Shown piece after piece: positions 54,318 through 62,503 of a stretch of DNA of 64,000 bases. The DNA is from an uncultured Clostridia bacterium (GTDB taxonomy: Bacteria; Bacillota; Clostridia; UBA1381): positions 124,001-188,000 of the forward strand of contig CAKSFT010000003.1 in the NCBI GenBank assembly GCA_934454145.1. Reading direction: 5' to 3'. The notes under the pieces are model-generated. The model had not been told where the DNA came from, ran no database searches, and saw only the letters and a program-made list of their open reading frames with translations. Within the stretch, counting starts at the first letter, position 1. Every line of letters starts with the position of its first letter. The translations under genes and the position numbers were made by a program.

Positions 54318-54933
54318 TCTTTTACAGCTTTTCTGTGTTTTTATTTGCGGAAGTCACTCCTGCATTGCAGCAGTACGAAGCAGAAGCTACAATCGTCTTT
54401 TGGTATCGCTTTTTTACCTGAGTTTCGGAATGGGGCTTGCCTATTGGGTACTCTACCTGATATTGTTCGGCACTTCTCCGCTTGTATTTTGTGTTTCGGA
54501 ACTGAGCTGGACGGCTTCATATATTTTTCTTGCTCTGCGTCTTTATGCAGATATGCCGAAGGAAAAGCAGAAAAAGAAAGCCGTTTTTTTTATCTTACCG
54601 GCATTTTCACTTGCTATGTGTATTTTCTTTTACACAAGAGGCAGCTATTTTGAGAACATCTTAATGGGAACGGCGATGGGAGTATTGGGATATTATGCGG
54701 TAAAAGGCATATGTTCGGCAAAAATCCGAAACCGCTCCGGAAAGCCTTTGATTTTTTATGCAGCTTTGTTTTTTTATGCGGCAGAATATCTTTTATGGAT
54801 TTCCTCGTATTTTATTACTGAAAATACTTATGTAAATCCTTATTATTTGGTTGATATATTGATACTGAATCCGGCTCTTGTTATGATAGCCGTCGCACAA
54901 AGCAAGGGGGATAAGCTATGCCGTACAATATAG
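54292..54933 (+). CDS. Polytopic membrane protein of the ECF/PrsW operon
   Basis: This 213-residue protein starts at ATG 54292 (AAAGGGAC upstream), overlapping the previous gene by 26 bases. ATG 54298 is an alternative. Six or seven hydrophobic segments are evident, e.g. LLVSLFYLSFGMGLAYWVLY, FFILPAFSLAMCIFFY, LIFYAALFFYAAEYLLW and LVDILILNPALVMIAVAQ. The layout resembles small sensor-type integral membrane proteins (7TM-like), but I recognise no family motif. It sits between the candidate anti-sigma and the protease, so a role in sensing or in presenting the substrate is conceivable. Confidence 0.7.
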   Translation: MKMTELTDNLLQLFCVFICGSHSCIAAVRSRSYNRLLVSLFYLSFGMGLAYWVLYLILFGTSPLVFCVSELSWTASYIFLALRLYADMPKEKQKKKAVFFILPAFSLAMCIFFYTRGSYFENILMGTAMGVLGYYAVKGICSAKIRNRSGKPLIFYAALFFYAAEYLLWISSYFITENTYVNPYYLVDILILNPALVMIAVAQSKGDKLCRTI

Positions 54934-55559
54934 AAAATATATTTATATGCCTTGCAGCTCCGTTTTTAATTGCCGCCTTCGGCACAAATGCAGGCAACAG
55001 AAAGAACTATCTTTTTATCGTTCTCGGCTTTGTCTGCTGTATTATATCTGCCTATCTGAATACGTTTTTTTCGGTGCTTTATAGTGCGCAGGGAACAACT
55101 GCCGTATTGGAAATATCGCCGGTTGTAGAGGAAACCGTAAAGCTGCTGCCTCTTTTGTTCGGCTTGATTGTTTTTGAACTTCAGCCGAAGGAGGGCGGTA
55201 ATATTATCTTTAATATTGCGGTGGGCTTTGCCACTTTTGAAAACGTTTGCTATCTTTTGGAAAACGGAACGGACAATCTGTTTTATCTGTTTGTCCGCGG
55301 CTTTTCGTCGGGTGCCATGCATATTACCTGTGCCTTTATCATCGGATACGGACTCAGGGTATTCCGCCGCCCCGCCGCATTAAGGGCGGCAGGTATTTTC
55401 GGACTGTTATGCGTTGCGATTACATTTCATGCAACGTTTAATATGCTTATGAAAACTGACGGAATTATAAAGCAGCTTGGTTATGCTATCCCTATTGCCT
55501 CTTGCACTATTCTGTTTCTTTTGAAAGCTCCCTTCAGAAAATTGACTGCTCCAAAATAA
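54918..55559 (+). CDS. PrsW-family intramembrane metalloprotease
   Basis: This 213-residue protein starts at ATG 54918 with AAGGGGG upstream, overlapping the preceding gene by 16 bases. All the family motifs are present: PVVEETVKLLP (Glu71, Glu72, Lys75), GFATFENVCYL (Glu108, Asn109), AMHITCAFIIGYG (His135) and ITFHATFNML (His171, Asn175). Bacillus subtilis PrsW performs site-1 cleavage of the anti-sigma factor RsiW. Having the gene in one operon with an ECF factor and a two-TM protein strongly suggests regulated release of that sigma factor. About eight TM helices span the protein. Confidence 0.9.
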   Translation: MPYNIENIFICLAAPFLIAAFGTNAGNRKNYLFIVLGFVCCIISAYLNTFFSVLYSAQGTTAVLEISPVVEETVKLLPLLFGLIVFELQPKEGGNIIFNIAVGFATFENVCYLLENGTDNLFYLFVRGFSSGAMHITCAFIIGYGLRVFRRPAALRAAGIFGLLCVAITFHATFNMLMKTDGIIKQLGYAIPIASCTILFLLKAPFRKLTAPK

Positions 55560-55572
55560 CTTTGTTTTATAC

Positions 55573-55600
55573 AGACCGGTAAAAAATCCGGTCTTTTTTA
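55573..55600 (+). terminator. Intrinsic terminator of the ECF/PrsW operon
   Basis: AGACCGG (55573-55579) and CCGGTCT (55588-55594), loop TAAAAAAT, followed by a T tract. It separates the signalling genes from the surface-protein pair. Confidence 0.9.
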
Positions 55601-55606
55601 TTTTCT

Positions 55607-55645
55607 TGGGGGGAATTTTATCTTTTCAAGCACCTATATAATAAA
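55607..55645 (+). promoter_or_regulatory. Candidate ECF-dependent promoter of the surface-protein operon
   Basis: GGGGGGAATTTT (55608-55619) followed by CACCTATATAAT (55631-55642) lies between the terminator and the ribosome site of the next gene. There is no normal TTGACA box at the right distance, although TATAAT is perfect. A partly similar block (AATTTTCCCCTCTATATAG, near 53144-53162) lies upstream of the sigma gene. That both are sites for the local ECF factor is an inference. Confidence 0.4.
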
Positions 55646-55670
55646 AGGGCAAATCGAGGAGGTGTTTGAG

Positions 55671-55976
55671 TTGAAATCCAATGCAGAAAGAATGAGCTTA
55701 GTTTTCACCCAAGCCAAAAAAATAAAATATCGCAGGGAGACAAAAAAGCTGAATTTCTGCAAGGCGGCAACCGCCATGCTTTCCATTCTCTTGCTGTGCT
55801 GTACCGCATTATTTCCGGCATCGTACAAAAGTGCGGCGGTTGCCGGTTACTGCGGAGCAATTCTGCTGATTGACGGAATGGGCGGATATGTGCTGACAGC
55901 CGTTGTGACATTCGTCGCCGCAACGGTGATTACCGTTATTTGTATTAAAATTAAAGACAGGAGGAAACAAAAATGA
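55671..55976 (+). CDS. Small two-TM protein with the same N-terminal SxxERM arm
   Basis: I chose TTG 55671 (101 residues), nine bases after GAGGAGG; the GTG at 55662 is too close to it. It begins MKSNAERMSLVFTQAKKIKY, then RRETKK. TM segments lie at about 32-50 (ATAMLSILLLCCTALF) and about 70-95 (YVLTAVVTFVAATVITVICI), with a basic end. The topology and the arm match the protein at 53973, yet it is a separate transcription unit fused by an ATGA overlap to the giant SLH gene. It may be a second anti-sigma-like brake or a membrane partner for export of the SLH protein. Confidence 0.7.
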   Translation: MKSNAERMSLVFTQAKKIKYRRETKKLNFCKAATAMLSILLLCCTALFPASYKSAAVAGYCGAILLIDGMGGYVLTAVVTFVAATVITVICIKIKDRRKQK

Positions 55977-58900
55977 GCAAAAAAATAGTGTCGGTGATAT
56001 TATCACTTTGCATCATCGTTTGCGCGCTGCCAATCAATATTCTTGCGGCGCCCGAGCAAAACGAAACGCTTACCTTTGAAGTAAACGGCCTAAAAACGCT
56101 TCTTCTGCAAAACGATTACATAAGCTTTTATTTCTACGATTTTCGGTATCAAACCTATACGGCAACGGTTCCGAGGGCAATCGCAAAGGAAACAGGCGAG
56201 GTTTTTACACAGGATCTTCAAGCCCCCGGCTGCGAATTTAATGTTTATACCGGCGGAGGAAATAAGAAGACAACCTATCCGTCTGTCACACTGCAAAAGG
56301 CGGAGTTTGTGTCCAAAACGCCGAACGGGAAAAATACCGCAATTAAGGCAGACTACAACATGGACATAGGTCTGTACGATATTCCCGGAACTCCGCACGG
56401 CACAAGAATACCGGCAAAAGTAACGGTTTATCACGAGCTTGTATGTCTTGACAAAAAGGATAAAACGGCTTGGGGCGTTTTGACAACTGTTGGGGATATA
56501 CAAATGAACAGAGATGCTTTATTCGGACATGATTTTTACTTTGAGTGGTGGTATGTGATAAACGGTTTCACCGGAATGGGTCACGGTGAAACCGCAAACA
56601 GCCCCGGAGGTCCGGCGATTAAGATGGATCGCACAACAGTAACCGAAAGCGGCGAAAAAACAACGAAAAGCTCGGTTGTAACAGGCAAAATCGATGATAT
56701 GTCAACGAAGCACGTTCCTAAAGGGTATACCTCGTGGGGCGATATAGACGGCGTTTATGTTAATGAGCTTTATACAGACGCCTATCCGTGGGCAAATCCG
56801 TTTGTCGGTCTGTCCGATTACTACAATAAGTTCGATATTGTGTACTGCGGAGATACTCCGCTGCGTGTAAGTCTGCCGCAGGTAGTTACCGTGAAGCCAC
56901 ACGATTGTCCTGTTCTTACATGGGTGGAAAGCAGAAGCCATACCTACTTTGACATTGACGGAAATACGGAAATGTCTATCGGTTCGCAGTATCTGTGGGG
57001 TTATCGCAATCTGAAAACGATGAGCGAGGAGCTCCCCACAAAGCCTGACGAAATATCATCAAGCTTTTCCGCAAAGCGCCTTGCGGCGTTTGAGTCAAAC
57101 GGCGCAATTACCGTTGAATACGTTTCTGATGACGCTGCGCTTGAAAAGCTGAAAAAGAAATACAACTCATCCCCCGTTGCGCAAATCGGCGGCGAATACG
57201 AAAGCACAAACGGCTCTTCCTTTGTGTTTACGGACGGCGCCGCAATGCTCACTCCTTCCGTGACGGCGACATGGAACAAAAATGCCGGCGGAAAGCTGAT
57301 TATTCACAAGGACGGACGTATCGAGCAGCACGGCGTTCACCTGAACGCTCCGTCGTTTAAATTCTATCAGCCGAGCGGCGGTGCGGAAGGCTCTTTAAAA
57401 ATTACGCTTTCAAAAGAAGGTTTTACATTTGATATTGAGCCGGATAAAAACGATGCAATCATTTATGTTGATATTCCGTATGCAACGGCAAAGCTGGAAA
57501 AGGCGTCTGCCGACGCGGACGGCAACCTCATTTTCAACGGCGAAATAGGATTCAAAACAATATTTGACGGCGCTAAATTTTCACTTGAAAAGCTGGGCTA
57601 CGGCTTAAAGGAAAAAACAGTGAACGGCAAAAAGACGTATGAATTTAAGGTTAACGGCGTAAAAGCAAAGGGCAGCTTTGACACCGCCAAGATGATGGCG
57701 TTGGAGCTTGCAAAGGTTGAGGGTGAGGTCAACACCTTTAAGGGTGAGGAAAGTTATGCCTTCAGTCTTGAGCTGAATGCCTTTGACCTGTTTGAAACCG
57801 AAGCTTCTCTTGCTCTTGAACGCATTAAAAACGGTTCTCTCGTTCCGGACGAGCTGTGGTTTTTTGTAAAAGCGTCACCCGGAATCGTCCTTGTTCCGCC
57901 CGTTCCGGTAGGGCAGCTTAACGGCGGCGGCGCAGGCTTTAAGGATCTTGCCGCAACGATAAAAGGCAATTATTTTTACATTCCGCCCGTAAAGCTGAGA
58001 GGTGCTCTGGCGGGAACCTATCTGCATCTTATCGAGGGAACAGGTAACATTGTTATAGGGCCGAGCGAGATTTCACTAAAAGCGACAGATGTTAATCTTG
58101 TAGGCGCAGGAGCGGCGACGCAGATTATCGACAGCTTCGGCTATTCCTTAAAATTAAACGGACAGGAACGCAGTTATAGAGGCAATACATATCAAGGCGT
58201 TTATTTCGGCGGCTCAAAGGAGCTTGCATTAAATCTGCCGAGTAAACAGATAGACGTTATAACGTTTGACTCTTCGATTGAATTGGGCGCTTTCGGCGGT
58301 GTGAATGACAGCAGGGATTATCTGTATCTTGCAATCGGTGCAAACGGCACGGTTGCAGGCAGATTGCAGATTCCAAAAGGTAGTCCCGTCTTTGCCGGCA
58401 AAGGATTTAATATCGGAAATATCAATCTCATCGTAGGCGGTCAGACGGCATTCCCAATCAGAAACGTCACCGTCGAGGAGGGTATGAAGCAAGCCTTCCA
58501 AAATGTCGATGTGTACCTCGGCGTGGTGGCTGAGGTGGGCGGCTGGTTCGCCAGCGCCCGGGCATGGGTGCTCGTGCCGAAGATCGTGGAGACCAACTTC
58601 CGCAAGGGCGGCGGCTGGGGTCTTGAGTTTAAGGTGCTCGGCTATATGCCCGAATGGAACTGGGCGGATAAAGGTGTGACGCCGGTTGTGACTCTGCTTT
58701 CGGAAGGCGGCGGTGCGAACTTTGCGGCGGTGCGCGAGGAGAACCTTGTGCTTGCAAACGCCGGCATGAGCCGGACGGAAATCTCAGTGAGTGCCGGAAC
58801 GGACGAAGCGCCGTATATCGTACTTGCCTTTGACGGAAACCTCACCGAGAAGCAGATCAAAGACAACCTGAAGATTTTCAATGACAGCAACACCGAGCTT

Positions 58901-61405
58901 AATATCGACTGGATGACCGACGACAGTCAGTTTAATCCCAACGAAGCTGTCAGTGCGACAACTATCGCAGATATGGAAAAAACAAACGCTGACGGCAAAA
59001 AGTATCGTCTGGCTCTTCTGCGGCTTAAAAAAGGCGGCAAGTACACCGTTGACGCAGGCGGGTTGACCTTTACCGATGAGAAGGCGTTTTCCGTTGAGCC
59101 CTTTGAGAAATTGGCTCTGACAATGAACGGCAATCAGCTTTCCGGTAAGGTTAAGTATGCCGTAGATAACACGCCTTATGTTATCCGCACTTATTTTTCA
59201 AATGAAGAGGGCGGAGCGGATTATATGATTTCCGAGCAGGAAATCGGCGATACCTCAAACATTACGCTTCCGGTTCCGTCATCGGGTGCGCTGGCTCCCA
59301 CCGGCAAATATTATGTAACAGCCTTTCTTATGACGAAAAAACTGGCTGATATGAACGGCGACGGCGAAGAGGAGGAAGCGCTTATCGCCATTGACAATCA
59401 GGCATTTGGCAGTAAGGTTTCATACGCCAATATATATGAGCCGTCCGCCCCGGCAAACGTTACCTTGCAGGCGTCCGGGAATGAAGTAATGCATGCACAG
59501 TGGGATGCGGCAGACGACGCAGACGGTTATGCCGTGAGAATTTATGAAGAAAAAGACGGTTCATGGACAGATACGGGCTTCGGATATGATTTGGACGATG
59601 GCTCAACCTCGATAGATATGGCGCTCACAGTAGGTGGAAACGGTGTCCGCGTAAACGAAGAAGGAAGCTCCGCAGAGTCGGTTGCTGCCGAGAACCTGAT
59701 GCCGGACAAGACCTACAAGATTGGCGTTCGCGCATACAAAAAATCGGCGGACGGAAAGTATTACAGCAGGGAAACCGAATCCTCGGGCGAATATCTGCCG
59801 AGATATACGCCTGTTGAAATAACGCTTTCGGTTAACGGCAGCGAGTGTACCGCCGATGAAAACGGTGTTTACCATGCGTATGTCGGCGGAGGAAATAACA
59901 CCCTGACGGTAAGCGGTTCGGACAGTAGCGCATCGTTTAAGGTAACAAGAATGGATTCAAATGCAGAGATACCGAAGGAAAATACAGAAAATACCTTTGC
60001 AATTCCCGAATTTGAGGGAAGCCTGATGTTTAAGGTTGACGCTGTTTCCGGCAATGGCGTAACAAGCGTATTCCTGCTTGTGGATATGGATAAAGAGCCG
60101 CCCGTGCTGACGCTTTCCTCCGACGTATTCTACGCCGACAAGGAAACCGGCGAATATACGATAACCGGAATGGCGGATGCGGGCAGCAGAATCGTATACG
60201 GCAAAAATGAAGAGGTTCTTGCCGGAGCAGACGGAAGCTTTGCTGTTTCCGGACAGCTCGATGAAAGCGAAACAAGCGCCGTTATCATGCTATATGCACA
60301 GGATATTGCCGCCAATACTTCCTCGCCGCAGACGGCTCTTGTAACAAAGAAAACCTCCAATACCGTAACGGTAAATGAAAGCTATGCGGAGATTTCGGGC
60401 GGCGGAGAGTATTCAACCGGCGAAACGGTAACGATTAATGCGGGTGAACGCAGCGGCTATACCTTCAGCGGCTGGACATCGGACGACGGCATACAGCTTG
60501 CGAATATCAAAGCACAGGAAACAACCTTTACCATGCCTGATAAAGCGGTAACCGTAACCGCAAACTGGACAAAAACCGGTGGATTCACAGGCGGTGGCGG
60601 CGGACGAGTCACTTCACGCTACACCGTATCGTTTGAATCAAACGGCGGCAGCAAGGTTACAAATCAGACCGTTACAAGAAACAGCGTTATAAAAGAGCCG
60701 ATGGCACCGACAAAAGAAAACTTTGATTTTGACGGTTGGTACTCGGATAAAGAACTAAAAACCAAGTACGATTTTTCTGAAAAGGTAACAAAAGGCTTTA
60801 CACTCTATGCAAAGTGGACGGAAAAGTATAACGGCGGCACAACGCCGGACGACGAATGGAAGAATCCGTTCGCCGATATTCACAAAAACGACTGGTTCTA
60901 TAATTCGGTGAAATACGTATACGAAAACGGTCTGATGAAAGGTGTATCAAATACGGAATTTGCACCCAAAAACGATATTACAAGGGCAATGTTTGTTACG
61001 GTTCTTTATCGTATCGAAAACGAGCCGCAGGCAGCCCAAGCCGCCTTCATTGACATAGAAAGCGGAAGCTATTATGAAAAGGCTGTTGCGTGGGCAAGCA
61101 ATAACGGTATAATCTTTGGAATTTCCGGAAATCAATTTGCTCCGAATGATAATATAACCAGAGAGCAGATGGCGGCAATTATCTATCGCTATGCAACATT
61201 CAAGGGATATGACATAACGACAATCGGCAGCACAGCCTATACGGACAACAGCAATATTTCAGAATATGCGAAGAACGCTGTAACATGGGCGGCGGAAAAG
61301 TCCATTATGACAGGTAATACGGACGGCAGCTTTGCACCAAAAGCCAATACGACAAGAGCACAGGCAGCCGCGGTATTTATGCGTATGCTGGAAAACCTAA
61401 AATAA
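55973..61405 (+). CDS. Giant secreted SLH protein with FN3-like and Listeria-Bacteroides repeats
   Basis: This 1810-residue protein starts at ATG 55973, sharing ATGA with the preceding stop. A signal peptide spans about 1-25 (MSKKIVSVILSLCIIVCALP). Residues 30-520 form a beta-rich domain I do not recognise (WGVLTTVGDIQMNRDALFGH; YFEWWYVINGFTG). 520-1000 is a further repetitive beta region, with a GC-rich patch at 58501-58640. An FN3-like domain lies near 1157-1280 (APANVTLQASGNEVMHAQW). An InlB-like repeat (1467-1535) and a Listeria-Bacteroides repeat (1550-1618) precede three SLH modules (1630-1808). The C-terminal repeat-SLH layout matches that of the protein at 2583. Surface display is clear, but the function is unknown. 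Confidence 0.88.
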   Translation: MSKKIVSVILSLCIIVCALPINILAAPEQNETLTFEVNGLKTLLLQNDYISFYFYDFRYQTYTATVPRAIAKETGEVFTQDLQAPGCEFNVYTGGGNKKTTYPSVTLQKAEFVSKTPNGKNTAIKADYNMDIGLYDIPGTPHGTRIPAKVTVYHELVCLDKKDKTAWGVLTTVGDIQMNRDALFGHDFYFEWWYVINGFTGMGHGETANSPGGPAIKMDRTTVTESGEKTTKSSVVTGKIDDMSTKHVPKGYTSWGDIDGVYVNELYTDAYPWANPFVGLSDYYNKFDIVYCGDTPLRVSLPQVVTVKPHDCPVLTWVESRSHTYFDIDGNTEMSIGSQYLWGYRNLKTMSEELPTKPDEISSSFSAKRLAAFESNGAITVEYVSDDAALEKLKKKYNSSPVAQIGGEYESTNGSSFVFTDGAAMLTPSVTATWNKNAGGKLIIHKDGRIEQHGVHLNAPSFKFYQPSGGAEGSLKITLSKEGFTFDIEPDKNDAIIYVDIPYATAKLEKASADADGNLIFNGEIGFKTIFDGAKFSLEKLGYGLKEKTVNGKKTYEFKVNGVKAKGSFDTAKMMALELAKVEGEVNTFKGEESYAFSLELNAFDLFETEASLALERIKNGSLVPDELWFFVKASPGIVLVPPVPVGQLNGGGAGFKDLAATIKGNYFYIPPVKLRGALAGTYLHLIEGTGNIVIGPSEISLKATDVNLVGAGAATQIIDSFGYSLKLNGQERSYRGNTYQGVYFGGSKELALNLPSKQIDVITFDSSIELGAFGGVNDSRDYLYLAIGANGTVAGRLQIPKGSPVFAGKGFNIGNINLIVGGQTAFPIRNVTVEEGMKQAFQNVDVYLGVVAEVGGWFASARAWVLVPKIVETNFRKGGGWGLEFKVLGYMPEWNWADKGVTPVVTLLSEGGGANFAAVREENLVLANAGMSRTEISVSAGTDEAPYIVLAFDGNLTEKQIKDNLKIFNDSNTELNIDWMTDDSQFNPNEAVSATTIADMEKTNADGKKYRLALLRLKKGGKYTVDAGGLTFTDEKAFSVEPFEKLALTMNGNQLSGKVKYAVDNTPYVIRTYFSNEEGGADYMISEQEIGDTSNITLPVPSSGALAPTGKYYVTAFLMTKKLADMNGDGEEEEALIAIDNQAFGSKVSYANIYEPSAPANVTLQASGNEVMHAQWDAADDADGYAVRIYEEKDGSWTDTGFGYDLDDGSTSIDMALTVGGNGVRVNEEGSSAESVAAENLMPDKTYKIGVRAYKKSADGKYYSRETESSGEYLPRYTPVEITLSVNGSECTADENGVYHAYVGGGNNTLTVSGSDSSASFKVTRMDSNAEIPKENTENTFAIPEFEGSLMFKVDAVSGNGVTSVFLLVDMDKEPPVLTLSSDVFYADKETGEYTITGMADAGSRIVYGKNEEVLAGADGSFAVSGQLDESETSAVIMLYAQDIAANTSSPQTALVTKKTSNTVTVNESYAEISGGGEYSTGETVTINAGERSGYTFSGWTSDDGIQLANIKAQETTFTMPDKAVTVTANWTKTGGFTGGGGGRVTSRYTVSFESNGGSKVTNQTVTRNSVIKEPMAPTKENFDFDGWYSDKELKTKYDFSEKVTKGFTLYAKWTEKYNGGTTPDDEWKNPFADIHKNDWFYNSVKYVYENGLMKGVSNTEFAPKNDITRAMFVTVLYRIENEPQAAQAAFIDIESGSYYEKAVAWASNNGIIFGISGNQFAPNDNITREQMAAIIYRYATFKGYDITTIGSTAYTDNSNISEYAKNAVTWAAEKSIMTGNTDGSFAPKANTTRAQAAAVFMRMLENLK

Positions 61406-61463
61406 AACAAAGCTTAACATTAAAACCGCCCTCTTAAAACGAGGACAAACGACGGCATAGCAG

Positions 61464-61512
61464 GCCGCCCGGTATAGAGGCAAAACGCCTTTATCGCCGG
61501 GCGGCTTTTTTT
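61464..61512 (+). terminator. Strong intrinsic terminator after the giant SLH gene
   Basis: GCCGCCCGG (61464-61472) pairs with CCGGGCGGC (61497-61505). An inner helix (ATA-AGGC/GCCT-TAT) and seven T follow the layout of a textbook terminator. Confidence 0.9.
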
Positions 61513-61683
61513 GTGCCTTTTTATATGATATTACAAAGCAAAGAAAGCGAAAGCGATTACCGCATAAATAAAAAATTGCCCTGCATAGGACAAAATTATT
61601 CTTTTTGTAACCGGTGTTGTATGCTATAAAAGACTTATTTATCTGTATAAGTCAAAACGAGAAAAAGAAAGGAGTTGTGCATA

Positions 61684-61890
61684 ATGAAAAGCACAAAAAT
61701 CATGCCTTTGTATGAGCGTCTTTCCCGTGATGACGAACTGCAAGGCGAAAGCAACAGTATCACAAACCAAAAGAAACTGCTTGAAGATTATGCAAAGCGG
61801 AACGGCTACACCAATATACCTACAACAAAGCGCTGCAAAACAGGCTTGCAAAATTCAGCAGACAAAACCCGAAATGTGCAAGGCTTGTAA
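61684..61890 (+). pseudogene. Truncated large serine recombinase (N-terminal fragment)
   Basis: ATG 61684 follows AAGGAG. About 45 residues read as the start of a conjugative-element serine recombinase: MKSTKIMPLYERLSRDDELQ, then GESNSITNQKKLLEDYAKRN and GYTNI. The catalytic Ser is in RLSRDD. After that the frame leaves the family and stops at 61890. The rest of the catalytic domain and the zinc-ribbon/coiled-coil part are lost by a deletion that fused unrelated sequence. It is a relic of an excised or decayed integrative element. Confidence 0.8.
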
Positions 61891-62042
61891 CAGCCTACCC
61901 TTGCAGCGCAGTATCTTATGAGGTTGACAAAAAGCGCTTTACTTCCCCATACAGTGAGGAACGCAGAGCAAAGGCAAGAAATTACGCAATAAAGAATAAC
62001 ATAATTTCAAACATAGACAGTAGGCACAAAGAGAGCATATAA
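61821..62042 (+). pseudogene. C-terminal fragment of an unidentified mobile-element gene
   Basis: In the +2 frame relative to the recombinase fragment, 73 codons stay open to TAA 62040-62042 (YNKALQNRLAKFSRQNPKCA, then SYEVDKKRFTSPYSEERRAK). The composition and the basic C-terminus look like a small cargo protein of integrative elements. There is no own start. The deletion junction lies near 61815. Confidence 0.4.
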
Positions 62043-62220
62043 CGGCGGTTTTAGGTCAAAACATCAAGTCAAGACTTGGATGCGAGAGGTTAAAAATCTT
62101 GTTTTGATATGGGTAATGTGTTTATATTAAAAGTGTGATTTTTGCGCGTCAAGAGAGGTGATTCTGAAATAAAAAAATCACGCACAAAATGCGTGAAAAT
62201 AGCCTTTTCGTCAAAATATC

Positions 62221-62249
62221 TTGAATTTTGCGGATAAATGGTGTATAAT
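62221..62249 (+). promoter_or_regulatory. Promoter of the small hydrophobic peptide gene
   Basis: TTGAAT (62221-62226), 17 bases, TATAAT (62244-62249). Transcription would start near 62256, right before a GNRA-type hairpin. Confidence 0.8.
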
Positions 62250-62255
62250 AAATTT

Positions 62256-62346
62256 TGTCGGAGCAATCCGACGGGCAGTTCGGGAATGAACATTCCGTGG
62301 ACGGCTCGCCCCAACCCCATTACATAATGGAAAGGGGGTGTTGCTT
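62256..62346 (+). ncRNA. Structured 5' leader of the peptide mRNA
   Basis: GTCGGA (62257-62262) and TCCGAC (62267-62272) enclose the tetraloop GCAA. A second fold has GGGC (62273-62276) pairing with GCCC near 62308, enclosing GGAAT/ATTCC (62283-62295). The 5' element GGCAG...ACGGCTCGCC (62274-62310) recurs in the convergent transcript. Such a leader can hide or expose the AAGGGGG site at 62332-62338. Confidence 0.55.
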
Positions 62347-62421
62347 ATGGGAAAGACTATATTAAGAACATTGTTTTTTACAATTATCTTTATGATAGTT
62401 TTTACTATAAAAGCAAGTTAG
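62347..62421 (+). CDS. 24-residue hydrophobic peptide, candidate type I toxin
   Basis: ATG 62347 lies eight bases after AAAGGGGG. The peptide begins MGKTILRTLFF and continues with Thr, Ile, Phe, Met and Val to end KAS. It therefore has a Lys/Arg N-terminus, one TM-length hydrophobic stretch of about 16 residues and a basic end. That is the profile of membrane-active type I toxins (Fst, Ibs or TisB kinds), although I find no sequence family. Its stop codon (62419-62421) is buried in the 5' arm of the terminator hairpin. Promoter, leader, terminator and convergent promoter are all clear. Confidence 0.6.
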   Translation: MGKTILRTLFFTIIFMIVFTIKAS

Positions 62422-62497
62422 TCGCCCACACCGTCAAATGTAGCGACTAACTTTTAGTTCATATTTGGCGAGCCGTTCAAACGGACTGCCTTTTTCT
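62405..62497 (-). ncRNA. Predicted convergent antisense RNA (antitoxin)
   Basis: A perfect promoter at 62504-62532 would start a minus-strand RNA near 62497. This RNA would end at the shared hairpin (62415-62453), where CUUUUAUA follows. At about 90 nt it would overlap the 3' end of the peptide mRNA, including the stop codon. Its 5' part contains GGCAGT and ACGGCTCGCC, matching the mRNA leader in the same sense. Confidence 0.5.
62415..62453. terminator. Bidirectional terminator shared by peptide mRNA and antisense RNA
   Basis: AAGTTAGTCGC (62415-62425) and GCGACTAACTT (62443-62453) form a perfect 11-bp stem. T tracts lie on both sides (TTTTAG; minus CTTTTATA). Confidence 0.8.
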
Positions 62498-62503
62498 ATT
62501 ATC

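Noticed and set aside
45359..61405. Cellulosome-type dockerin or sortase (LPxTG) anchoring
   Set aside because: Only one isolated Ca-loop-like motif was found and no LPxTG with hydrophobic tail; SLH modules are the visible anchors.
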